In this document: positions 18,804 through 27,018 of the stretch, in pieces
Layout of the letters: the number at the start of each line of letters is the position of its first letter
Numbering within the stretch: the stretch's first letter is position 1
Source: Helicobacter cetorum
GTDB taxonomy: Bacteria; Campylobacterota; Campylobacteria; Campylobacterales; DZAY01
Reading direction: 5' to 3'
DNA: 59,633 nucleotides
NCBI GenBank assembly: GCA_022729735.1
Contig: DZAY01000014.1
Coordinates: 1 to 59,633, forward strand
Translations under genes and position numbers: made by a program
The notes under the pieces: model-generated
Databases searched by the model: none
What the model was told of the DNA's origin: nothing
Seen by the model: only the letters and a program-made list of their open reading frames with translations

Positions 18804-18809
18804 TATTAG

Positions 18810-18827
18810 TAAATTCTATAATTTACA
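18810..18827. promoter_or_regulatory. Palindrome overlapping the promoter of the Crp/Fnr-type gene
   Basis: GTAAATT-CTAT-AATTTAC is a perfect 7-4-7 inverted repeat, the layout used by Fnr-type operators. It contains TATAAT (18818-18823), a good -10 for the gene starting at 18843. The arrangement suggests autoregulation, but this is inference from position and symmetry only. Confidence 0.45.
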
Positions 18828-18842
18828 TAGAAAAAATTAAAT

Positions 18843-19451
18843 ATGTTTGATAAATATAAATCCTTCTTTGAAAAATATATTCAACTAAACTCATTTGAGT
18901 GGAGTTTAATCAAATCAAAAATAAAAATCAAAAAGTTTAAAAAAGGTGATTTGATATTAAAGTTTGGAGATATTTGCACAGATTTATATTTTATAAATTA
19001 CGGTCTTGCAAGAGCTTATTTGATAGATGAAAATGGAAAAGATTACACTTGGTCGATATTTTTTAACGATGAAAACTCAAAATTTTATAATATTTTTGTT
19101 ACAAATTATGATAGTTTTTTACATCAAACACCATCATCAATAGAGATAGAGACGATTGATGAGTGCGAACTTTTGGCATTAAGCTATCATGATATTCAAT
19201 TTTTCTACAACAATTCAAAAAAAGGTGAGCGATTTGGCAGACTCATGGCTGAAGAAGCTTATTCATATACTCACACTTGTATAATTGATAAACAGATAAA
19301 ATCAGCTCATCAACGATTTGTTGAGTTTGCAAAAACAACTCCATATCTACTTGACAAAGTTCCACAATATCACATCGCAACATTTTTGGGAATAACTCCA
19401 CAACACTTAAGCCGACTTAAAAAAGAGTATAAAATTAACATAGGTGAATGA
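18843..19451 (+). CDS. Crp/Fnr-family transcriptional regulator
   Basis: The 202-residue protein has an N-terminal cyclic-nucleotide-binding-type beta-barrel (residues about 25-115; IKKFKKGDLILKFGDICTDLYFINYGLARAY). A dimerisation helix follows, then a C-terminal winged helix-turn-helix (IATFLGITPQHLSRLKKEY). It lacks the Fnr N-terminal cysteine cluster, so oxygen sensing by Fe-S is not supported. This subtype often senses unknown small signals. The two downstream genes run in the same direction and may be targets. A palindrome overlaps its own -10. Confidence 0.9.
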   Translation: MFDKYKSFFEKYIQLNSFEWSLIKSKIKIKKFKKGDLILKFGDICTDLYFINYGLARAYLIDENGKDYTWSIFFNDENSKFYNIFVTNYDSFLHQTPSSIEIETIDECELLALSYHDIQFFYNNSKKGERFGRLMAEEAYSYTHTCIIDKQIKSAHQRFVEFAKTTPYLLDKVPQYHIATFLGITPQHLSRLKKEYKINIGE

Positions 19452-19501
19452 CAACTTTTTTTAAATTTTGTATCATTTATGCAAAAATTTAAGGAGAGGT
19501 T

Positions 19502-19906
19502 TTGAAAAAATTGCTATCTTTTTTCATATTTATTCAAGCACTTTTTGGCTCTGATATAAATCTTGAAATAAAAAATTTAAAAAACATAAATAAAAAACTC
19601 TACATTGGACTCTACACATCAAAAGATGATTTTGCAGTCATCGATAAAGCTTATAAAGGGTATATCGTAGATGTAAATAGCCAAACAGTGGCTTATAAAA
19701 TAGCAAATATTTCTGATGGAAAATATGCAATAGCTATATTTTGTGATGAAAATAGTAATGGTAAATTTGATAAAAATCTATTTGGAGTTCCTATTGAGAG
19801 TTATGGATTTTCAAATAATCCAAAAGTTTTGTTTAACTCTCCAACATATAGTGAAGCTGAATTTGTATTAAAAGATGAGATAAATTTAATAATCGAGGTG
19901 AAATAG
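19502..19906 (+). CDS. Secreted DUF2141 protein
   Basis: The 134-residue product starts with a signal peptide (MKKLLSFFIFIQALFGSD). The DUF2141 domain follows, with the signature CDENSNGKFDKNLFGVP and then YGFSNN. The Asp/Asn-rich DxNxNGxxD pattern resembles a calcium-binding loop. Family function is not established. It starts with TTG at 19502 after AAGGAGAGG, 50 bases after the Crp-type gene, and ends two bases before the oxidoreductase gene, so the two are co-translated. Confidence 0.88.
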   Translation: MKKLLSFFIFIQALFGSDINLEIKNLKNINKKLYIGLYTSKDDFAVIDKAYKGYIVDVNSQTVAYKIANISDGKYAIAIFCDENSNGKFDKNLFGVPIESYGFSNNPKVLFNSPTYSEAEFVLKDEINLIIEVK

Positions 19907-19908
19907 TT

Positions 19909-21363
19909 ATGAAAAATGTGGCAATTATCGGAGCTGGTTTGGGAGGACTTTGTGCAGGTGCATTACTTGCAAAAAGAGGTTTTAAGGTAACAATTTTAGA
20001 ACAACATACTATCGTTGGTGGTTGTGCGACTGTTTTTAAACGAGGTAAATTTAATTGTGAAGTTGGACTTCATGAGCTTGATGGCTTATATACAGATAAA
20101 ATTAAGAGGGAGGTTTTTGAGTTTTTAGATGTGTATAAAAATATTGAGTTTGTAGAGAGTGATGAATTTTTTAGAGTGAAGGCTGATAAGATAGATTTTA
20201 TTATGCCAACAAAAAAAGATGATGCTATAAAAGAGTTATCGCAAAAATATCCAAATGAAAAAGAGGCAATTTTAAAATATTTTGAACTTATAGATGATAT
20301 TTCAAAAGAGTTTGATAAGTTGGAAAATCTAAAATGGTGGCAAATGTTACTATTTCCATTTATTTTCAAAAATATTACAAAATATAAAAATAGCTCTGTA
20401 AAAGATGTCATGAACACTCTTTTTAAAAATGAAGAGCTTAAAATGGTTTTAAATACAAATGTTGCTTACTATCATGACAAAATTTACGAACTTAGTTTTT
20501 TATTTCACTCAATCGCACAAAATTCATATTATAGTGGTGGAAGTTGGTATATCAAAGGTGGAAGTCAAAATTTATCTAACTATTTAGCATCAATAATCAC
20601 TCAAAACGGTGGAGAAGTGATAACAAAAGCTGATGTTATAGAGATAAATTTCGATAAAAATTTTCTAAAATATAGATATAAAAATAGTGACATTTTACTT
20701 AAAAGTGATATTTTTATCTCAAATCTCTCGCCAATTTCAACATATAATTTGTCAAAAATTGATTATAAAGAGAGCAAAATTATCTCATCATCATATTTAG
20801 TTGTCTATTTTGGATTTAATAAAAACTTAAAAAAACTTTATGGCAAAAAAGCATATTCACAATTTTTCTTAAAAGATGTATCAAGCATTGATGAATATGA
20901 TAAAAATCAATCAAAACAGTGTGAAAATCGAGGTTTTGTATTTGTGGATTATTCACAAATTGACTCAAAATTGTGTGATGAAGAGCTATCATTTGGAGCA
21001 ATTTGTGCAAGTGATTATATAGAAAATTGGGAAAATTTATCAGAAGATGAGTATAAAATCAAAAAGAATAGAGTTTTAAATAGTTATCTTGATGAACTTG
21101 AAAAAGAGTATCCAAACTTGAGAGCAAATATCGTATTTAGCGAAGTCGGAACTCCAAAAACGATAAAAAGATATATAAAAACACCAAATGGCACATCAAA
21201 CGGTTTCGCACCAACAGCTAAACAATTTTTTAGAATACCAGAAGTTAAATCTAAAAAAATAGATAATTTATATTTTGTAGGTGCTTGGATTTTGGGAGGT
21301 GGATTTTCAAGTGCTATAATCTCAAGCAAAATGTGTGTGGATAGGATTTTGAAGGAGAAGTAA
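19909..21363 (+). CDS. FAD-dependent oxidoreductase, phytoene desaturase/carotenoid isomerase-like
   Basis: The 484-residue protein opens with a Rossmann FAD motif (IIGAGLGGLCAGALLAKRG, residues 6-24), followed by ILEQHTIVGGCATVF as in the CrtI/CrtISO/retinol saturase family. It ends with the second FAD-contact motif LYFVGAWILGGGFSSAI. No other carotenoid gene (crtB, crtE) is in the window, so the substrate is unknown; a lipid or quinone-like polyene is possible. It overlaps functionally with the DUF2141 gene (2-base gap). Confidence 0.87.
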   Translation: MKNVAIIGAGLGGLCAGALLAKRGFKVTILEQHTIVGGCATVFKRGKFNCEVGLHELDGLYTDKIKREVFEFLDVYKNIEFVESDEFFRVKADKIDFIMPTKKDDAIKELSQKYPNEKEAILKYFELIDDISKEFDKLENLKWWQMLLFPFIFKNITKYKNSSVKDVMNTLFKNEELKMVLNTNVAYYHDKIYELSFLFHSIAQNSYYSGGSWYIKGGSQNLSNYLASIITQNGGEVITKADVIEINFDKNFLKYRYKNSDILLKSDIFISNLSPISTYNLSKIDYKESKIISSSYLVVYFGFNKNLKKLYGKKAYSQFFLKDVSSIDEYDKNQSKQCENRGFVFVDYSQIDSKLCDEELSFGAICASDYIENWENLSEDEYKIKKNRVLNSYLDELEKEYPNLRANIVFSEVGTPKTIKRYIKTPNGTSNGFAPTAKQFFRIPEVKSKKIDNLYFVGAWILGGGFSSAIISSKMCVDRILKEK

Positions 21364-21386
21364 TATTATATAAAAAGCATATATAG

Positions 21387-21426
21387 TATAATGCAATTTT
21401 TAAATTAATTTGTACATTTAAATTAA
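21387..21426 (+). promoter_or_regulatory. Promoter region of the PARIS-like pair with a repeated TTTAAATTAA
   Basis: TATAAT at 21387-21392 is a plausible -10 for the ATPase gene at 21437. Downstream in the leader, TTTAAATTAA occurs twice (21399-21408 and 21417-21426), 18 bases apart. The repeat could be an operator, but in AT-rich DNA it may be chance. Confidence 0.35.
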
Positions 21427-21436
21427 GGTATAGCAC

Positions 21437-22759
21437 ATGAAGTTATTAAATGTTAAATTGATTAAATTATTTGATATATTTAATCACAATATAGAGCTTA
21501 ATCAGGAAGATAGGATTACCATAATAACAGCTCCAAATGGATATGGTAAAACAATAGCATTAAAAGCTATATACAGTTTATTTAATAAAAAATTCTCTTT
21601 TTATAACAAGCTCTCTTTTGAAAAAATCATTTTTAATTTTGATAATGAAAAATCAATTGAAATACATAAAAAAAGTGGTGATGAAATTCAACAAATAAAG
21701 TTTGTTTTAAAACAAAATAATAAAGATATTGGAAAATTTGAATATCCATCTAAAAATATGATGTCAAAAATAAGAAGAGATTTACCATCTCATATAATTG
21801 AAGATTTTATGCCAAATTTCAGAAGAGTTGGACAAAATGAGTGGTTGCATGAATTAAATGGAGAAGTTTTAACTACTGAAGATGTTTTATATCAATATAT
21901 ACCTGAAGAAACAGCTGAAAAATTAAAAGTAGAAATACCAAATTCATTTTCTGAGATTTTAGAAAATATAGATGTATATTTTATTCAAGAACAAAGATTG
22001 GTTTTAAGACAACCTATATCTGAACATAGATTTAGAAGAGAAATAGTTATTACAGATACAATTGAAAAATATTCTCAAGAATTAAGTAAATTAATAAAAC
22101 AAAAAATAGGAGAGTATGCACAAATTACACAAACATTAGATAGTAGTTTTCCTAAAAGACTATTTCAACAAAATAGTTCTTCAATTGAAACAGATAATTT
22201 AAAAGATAGATTAAATAAACTACAAGAAAAAAGACAAAAAATTTCAGAATATGGATTATTAAAATTAGATGATGATACATCTATGATTTCTGATGAGAAT
22301 ATTCAAGATAATGAAACAAAAGTTTTATCACTTTATATAGCTGATAATGAACAAAAATTATCTGTTTTTGATACTTTAATAAGCAAAATAGAGCTTTTTA
22401 CTCAAATTTTAAATGAAAGAAGATTTAACTTTAAATCTATTCAAATAGATAAAGAAAAAGGTTTTATCTTTAAAACTACCAAAAACACACTTTTAAAACT
22501 TACTGAACTATCTTCTGGTGAGCAACACGAAGTTGTATTATTATTTGAACTAATCTTCAAAGCAAAAGAGAATTCACTTGTTTTGATTGATGAACCTGAA
22601 ATTTCACTTCATGTTGTTTGGCAAAAAGCTTTTTTAGATGATATAAAAGAGATTATTCATCTACAAAAAATAGATGTTGTCATTGCTACACACTCACCTC
22701 AAATAATAAATGATAGTTGGGAGCTTACTGTTAATTTAGAGGCTTCTAATGAGCAATAG
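21437..22759 (+). CDS. AAA/ABC-type ATPase, PARIS AriA-like
   Basis: The 440-residue ATPase belongs to the AAA_15/AAA_21 (SMC/ABC-like) class. It has Walker A APNGYGKT (residues 32-39), an ABC-type signature ELSSGEQHEV near 352, Walker B SLVLIDEPEISLH near 380, and a switch His in ATHSPQII near 416. A coiled middle region separates the ATPase halves. The next gene overlaps it by 11 bases and encodes a DUF4435/Toprim-like protein. That gene order is the PARIS anti-phage system (AriA then AriB), where AriA assembles a cage that holds the AriB toxin until a phage anti-restriction protein is sensed. Assignment rests on architecture and pairing; other ATPase-Toprim systems are possible. Confidence 0.75.
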   Translation: MKLLNVKLIKLFDIFNHNIELNQEDRITIITAPNGYGKTIALKAIYSLFNKKFSFYNKLSFEKIIFNFDNEKSIEIHKKSGDEIQQIKFVLKQNNKDIGKFEYPSKNMMSKIRRDLPSHIIEDFMPNFRRVGQNEWLHELNGEVLTTEDVLYQYIPEETAEKLKVEIPNSFSEILENIDVYFIQEQRLVLRQPISEHRFRREIVITDTIEKYSQELSKLIKQKIGEYAQITQTLDSSFPKRLFQQNSSSIETDNLKDRLNKLQEKRQKISEYGLLKLDDDTSMISDENIQDNETKVLSLYIADNEQKLSVFDTLISKIELFTQILNERRFNFKSIQIDKEKGFIFKTTKNTLLKLTELSSGEQHEVVLLFELIFKAKENSLVLIDEPEISLHVVWQKAFLDDIKEIIHLQKIDVVIATHSPQIINDSWELTVNLEASNEQ

Positions 22760-23618
22760 CTTAAGAGAAGAAGCAAATAATCTCGAATTAAAACTAAATG
22801 AGATTAGATTATCAATAAGACATTTAAGTAATAGAAATAAAGTATTTATTTTGCTTGAAGGTAAAACAGATATTAAACTTTTTAAAAAACTATTTAATAA
22901 CACATATACAGATATAACTTCACTTGATGGCAAAGATAAGGTAATTTCAGCTATTAAAAAATTAAATGAAGAGAGTTATAAATCTATTATAGGAATTAGA
23001 GATGCAGATTTTGAACATTTAAAACAAAATAACTCAAATATAAATAATTTATTTTTGACAGATTTTCATGATATGGAAATTCACATGATAGAGTCAAAAG
23101 CTTTGGACTCACTTTTTATAGAACACTCTACTAATAATTGCGATAATATTATAGAACAGCTGAAAAATAATATTTATGAAATTGCTGTATATATAGGGTA
23201 TTCGAGATTGTTTAATGAAAATCAAAAAGAGAGTATTGGAAATCATATTTTACTATTTGATGGATTAGCTTTTAAAAATTTTATAGAAAAAGAAGAATGT
23301 AAGTTAAAGTTTGATTCTAATGCTTTTATTAGAGAGTTATTAGAACATTCAAAAAAGAAGAATCAAAATTTATCATTATCAAAAGAAGAGTTATATTTAG
23401 AAATAGAAAACTTAAAAAATATACATAGTGATAAATTACAAATTTGCTCAGGTCATGATTTAGCAAAATTAATAGGAATAATTCTATTTAATTCTCCTGA
23501 TGGAAATAAAATTGAAGAAGGACTTAGATTATCTTATAGATTTGAAGATTTTAAAACAACTATACTATACTCATCTTTAATTGAATGGACTACAAATAAT
23601 GGCTTTAGATTATTTTGA
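22749..23618 (+). CDS. DUF4435/Toprim-like nuclease, PARIS AriB-like
   Basis: The 289-residue protein has a Toprim-like core: VFILLEGKTDIKLF (Glu37), then IIGIRDADF (Asp85 and Asp87), then TDFHDMEIHMI. This is the DUF4435 signature. Its ATG lies inside the end of the ATPase gene (ATGAGCAATAG), implying translational coupling. In known PARIS, AriB is a nuclease that cleaves host tRNA when released. Here that activity is inferred from family only. The C-terminal part (about 150-289) is helical and less recognisable. Confidence 0.75.
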   Translation: MSNSLREEANNLELKLNEIRLSIRHLSNRNKVFILLEGKTDIKLFKKLFNNTYTDITSLDGKDKVISAIKKLNEESYKSIIGIRDADFEHLKQNNSNINNLFLTDFHDMEIHMIESKALDSLFIEHSTNNCDNIIEQLKNNIYEIAVYIGYSRLFNENQKESIGNHILLFDGLAFKNFIEKEECKLKFDSNAFIRELLEHSKKKNQNLSLSKEELYLEIENLKNIHSDKLQICSGHDLAKLIGIILFNSPDGNKIEEGLRLSYRFEDFKTTILYSSLIEWTTNNGFRLF

Positions 23619-23654
23619 TAGTTTAATAAATTTATTTTACAAGTCAAAAATTCA

Positions 23655-23680
23655 AAAAAAGAGTCCAAAAACTCTTTTTT
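23655..23680. terminator. Bidirectional terminator
   Basis: AAAAAAGAGT and ACTCTTTTTT form a perfect 10-bp stem around a CCAAAA loop, with a T-run in the 3' arm on either strand. It sits between the convergent AriB-like gene and the response regulator gene and overlaps the stop codon of the latter. Confidence 0.8.
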
Positions 23681-25355
23681 ACTCAATACTTTGTTTTGGT
23701 TCTCCTAAATAGTAGCCTTGAGAGTAGTCTATATTATAAGATAAAACTTTTTTAAAAACATCTTCAGAATGGACAAACTCTGCAATAATTTTTGCATTTA
23801 TACTTCTTGCAAACTTTACAATTGAGTTTGTTATTTTTTGACTATTTAAATCATGGTGAAGATTTTTTATGAAACTTCCATCAATTTTTATATAATCCAC
23901 ATCTAAATCTAAAAGTCGGCTAAAGTTTGAACTTTCTGTGCCAAAATCATCAATTGCCAATTTAAAGCCACGATTTTTTAAAGTTTTTAGTTGTGATATT
24001 GATGTTTTAGCATCATAAACACTAATGCTTTCTAATATTTCTATTACAACTCTATTTGGATTTATTGAGTAGTGATTGCTCATTTTATCTAAAAACTCTG
24101 GTAGATAACCCTCATTTAAATCATAATCAGCGATATTAATAGCAAATTCAAAATCTTTATCTTGAAAATAGTCAAAACTTTTTTCAATCATAACTCTTGT
24201 AATATTAGGAAGTAGTCCTGCAACTTTTGCTGGTGCAAGAAAAAATATAGGTGAAACTATATCATTGCCTAATTTCATTCTCGCTAAACACTCATATTTT
24301 TCAATTTGCATAGTTTTATTATTAATAATTGGTTGAAAAAATGGTGTAAAACACTCTTCTTTTAAGGCATGTTTTACTCTATTTATCCATATAAGTTGCT
24401 CTTTTTGATGTTTTTCAAACTCTGAATTTGGAGTATAAAATTTAACTCTATTTTTGCCAACTAATCTCATTTCATCGATTGCAATATCAGCAAATTTCAG
24501 TAAATCTATACCTTTTCCAATCGCTATTCCAATACTAAAAGTGATTTCAAATTCGATATTTAAAACTATGATACTTTTTGTAAATCTATTTTGAATATCT
24601 CTTGCAATTTCTAAAGCACTATTTTCTGATATATCTTTGCTTAAAATCATAAATTCATCACCATGAATTCTAAATAGTTTTCCAAATTTAATAACTGATT
24701 TTAAAACAGAAGCAATTGCTTTTAAAACCTCATCACCAACTATCATTCCATAAGTATCATTTATATTTTTGAAGTTATCAATATTTAGAAGTATCAAAGC
24801 ATAATCTATATTTTTATCTAAATATTTTTTTAGTTTAAAATAGTTATATAAATTTGTAGTTGTATCAATTGTATATTGTCGCTCTAACTCTGCTGTTTTT
24901 ATTTTTACAATCTCTTCTAAATGTTCTCTATACATCTCATTTTGTTTGCTATTTACAATATTTCTTGCTTCATTATATAGAGTTGTTAGCATTTGTGGAT
25001 AGTTTGGAGGTTTGATGACAAATCCATTAACACCGATTTCCAAAGCTTCTTTTAAATTTTCAAGCGAATTATAAGCTGTTATTACAATAATTTCTTGATT
25101 TTGATTTATCTCTCTTATCTTTTTTGACATTGTAAATCCATCCATAATAGGCATTTTAATATCAGTAATTACAATATCATATCGATTTTTTATATAGAGT
25201 CGCAAACCATCTTCACCATTTTGGGCATTATCTACACTCTTAAAAAATTTCATCAAAAAATCAACCATCTGTTTAAGTAGAGTTACATCATCTTCTACAT
25301 ATAAGACACTAACCTCTTTTGCTACATCTCTAAATTTATTTAGCATTGTATTCAT
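23679..25355 (-). CDS. Response regulator with degenerate GGDEF and EAL domains
   Basis: The 558-residue protein has an N-terminal receiver (VLYVEDD; phospho-Asp in VITDIKMPIMDGF), a helical linker, GGDEF (about 170-310) and EAL (about 330-550). The GGDEF active-site motif reads HGDEF and no RxxD inhibitory site precedes it, so cyclase activity is doubtful. The EAL reads ECL. Downstream metal and catalytic residues look kept (VVIEILES, AIDDFGTE, YIKIDGSF, AEFVHSE, QGYYLGEP). The likely output is c-di-GMP hydrolysis, with the GGDEF perhaps binding GTP. It is the last gene of a three-gene minus-strand operon, 31 bases after the PAS sensor gene. Confidence 0.92.
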   Translation of the reverse strand: MNTMLNKFRDVAKEVSVLYVEDDVTLLKQMVDFLMKFFKSVDNAQNGEDGLRLYIKNRYDIVITDIKMPIMDGFTMSKKIREINQNQEIIVITAYNSLENLKEALEIGVNGFVIKPPNYPQMLTTLYNEARNIVNSKQNEMYREHLEEIVKIKTAELERQYTIDTTTNLYNYFKLKKYLDKNIDYALILLNIDNFKNINDTYGMIVGDEVLKAIASVLKSVIKFGKLFRIHGDEFMILSKDISENSALEIARDIQNRFTKSIIVLNIEFEITFSIGIAIGKGIDLLKFADIAIDEMRLVGKNRVKFYTPNSEFEKHQKEQLIWINRVKHALKEECFTPFFQPIINNKTMQIEKYECLARMKLGNDIVSPIFFLAPAKVAGLLPNITRVMIEKSFDYFQDKDFEFAINIADYDLNEGYLPEFLDKMSNHYSINPNRVVIEILESISVYDAKTSISQLKTLKNRGFKLAIDDFGTESSNFSRLLDLDVDYIKIDGSFIKNLHHDLNSQKITNSIVKFARSINAKIIAEFVHSEDVFKKVLSYNIDYSQGYYLGEPKQSIE

Positions 25356-25386
25356 TTAAACTCTTTTAGCTATTTTTTTTATTATA

Positions 25387-27018
25387 TCAAAACTTGCTTT
25401 TTAATAACTCTTCTAATGCTTTTTTGTGTGTAATATCTTCTCTAATCGAAGAGTATCCAGTGATTATACCTTTTGAATTAAAAATTGGAGTAATTATTGT
25501 ATATAACCAATATGATGAACCATCTTTTTTGATATTTTCGATTTCACCTTCCCAACTATTACCATTTTTGATAGTTCTCCATAAATCTTTATACAGCTCT
25601 TTTGTCATATTTGGATGTCTTAATATATTATGAGTTCTACCTATCAATTCACTTTTACTGTGTCCTGTAACTTTGCAAAATGCTTCACTCACATCAGTTA
25701 TTATACCTTTTTCATTAGTTGATGAGCTAATTACATATTTATTTAATATTAAACTTCTATTTTGAGATATTTGATTTAGTTCTAATAATTTTTCTTTTAA
25801 AGTTTGAACTTCTTTATCTCTATTTTTTAACTTATCTTCTAACTTTACATGTTCTGTTTTTAATAAATCTATTTCTAAACTTAATTTATTAAAAATTTCA
25901 TCAAAAGCTTTATCAACTTTTCCAATTTCATTTGACACATCAAGCTTTATAGATAGTTTTTTTCCCATCAAAAGTCCATCTATTTTGGATTGTAATTGAT
26001 GAATAGGTGTTACTATATGTTTAATGGCAAGCATAAATACAACTAATATTGCAATAATTAAGAAAAAGATTATCAAAAATGTGTAGTAAGCACTATTATA
26101 CAGTGGTTCTAATGCCTCTTTTTTATCAATCTTTGCAACTATTCCCCATTTAAGTGATGGAAGATAACGGTAACTTTGATAAGTTCTAACACCTCTATAA
26201 TCATTAACTTCTTCAAAACCTTTTTCACCATTCAAAGCTTTTAATATAGGTGGATTATATCCATCATTGTATCTATAATAATATGTTTGATTATTATTAA
26301 ATTTTGGTGGTGTTATTGTAATTGCATCTATGCCATTTTCTAATCTACCAGCAATCACTTCTCCACTATCTCCAAGTTTATCGCATTCCAATAAAATATC
26401 AAAAATATCATCACTTGAGAGTTGAATTGCTACTACTCCTATCAAACTTCCATTATAGAGAATAGGAGAAGCAATAAATGATGCTAACTTTTTTGATGGA
26501 AGATAAAATTCAAATTGGCTCATTTCTGTATCCAAAAGTTTTATTGAAGTATTAAATACATTTGCCAATTCTGTTTGAGAGTATGAGCCTCTTATTAAAT
26601 TTGTTCCTAAATCTGCTTCTTGTTTCAGTGCATAAATAATATCTCCACTTAAATTTATCAAAAAAATATCATAAAACTTTTTTTGAATTTTTAAATTAGC
26701 AAAAAATTTACTATATTGATTTATAGATTTATCACCATCTTTAGATTTACTAAAATAGTCATTATAATATGCAAATGCTTCTACTAAAGTTGGCATTTTA
26801 GATACTGTTTTTATCTCATCTTTGCGATTTTTGATATAGCTATCAAACTCTTTTATCTTATAATCAACAACAAAATCTAATCTATCTTTTGTTGTAGTAA
26901 TATATTGATTATATTGATATATAAAATGGATTATTGATAAAACTATAATTGGAACTATTGAAAGCAGTATAAACCAAATAAGCAACTCACTTTTTATATT
27001 AGTTATAAACCATTTCAC
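25387..27018 (-). CDS. Membrane Cache-HAMP-PAS sensor without kinase domain
   Basis: The 543-residue protein has a membrane segment near residues 12-33, a periplasmic double-Cache-like domain (about 35-295; it includes ASPILYNGSLIGVVAIQLS and GEVIAGRLENG), and a second membrane segment near 310-335. A HAMP-like region, a coiled coil (about 385-420) and a C-terminal PAS follow. The PAS is of the Aer type (HNILRHPNMTKELYKDLW; KDGSSYWLYTIITPI). It ends after the PAS with no kinase, cyclase or MCP signalling domain. Its start overlaps the end of the periplasmic binding protein gene by four bases, so the two probably act as one receptor. The output is presumably passed to the downstream REC-GGDEF-EAL protein through another kinase or by direct contact. 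Confidence 0.88.
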   Translation of the reverse strand: MKWFITNIKSELLIWFILLSIVPIIVLSIIHFIYQYNQYITTTKDRLDFVVDYKIKEFDSYIKNRKDEIKTVSKMPTLVEAFAYYNDYFSKSKDGDKSINQYSKFFANLKIQKKFYDIFLINLSGDIIYALKQEADLGTNLIRGSYSQTELANVFNTSIKLLDTEMSQFEFYLPSKKLASFIASPILYNGSLIGVVAIQLSSDDIFDILLECDKLGDSGEVIAGRLENGIDAITITPPKFNNNQTYYYRYNDGYNPPILKALNGEKGFEEVNDYRGVRTYQSYRYLPSLKWGIVAKIDKKEALEPLYNSAYYTFLIIFFLIIAILVVFMLAIKHIVTPIHQLQSKIDGLLMGKKLSIKLDVSNEIGKVDKAFDEIFNKLSLEIDLLKTEHVKLEDKLKNRDKEVQTLKEKLLELNQISQNRSLILNKYVISSSTNEKGIITDVSEAFCKVTGHSKSELIGRTHNILRHPNMTKELYKDLWRTIKNGNSWEGEIENIKKDGSSYWLYTIITPIFNSKGIITGYSSIREDITHKKALEELLKSKF

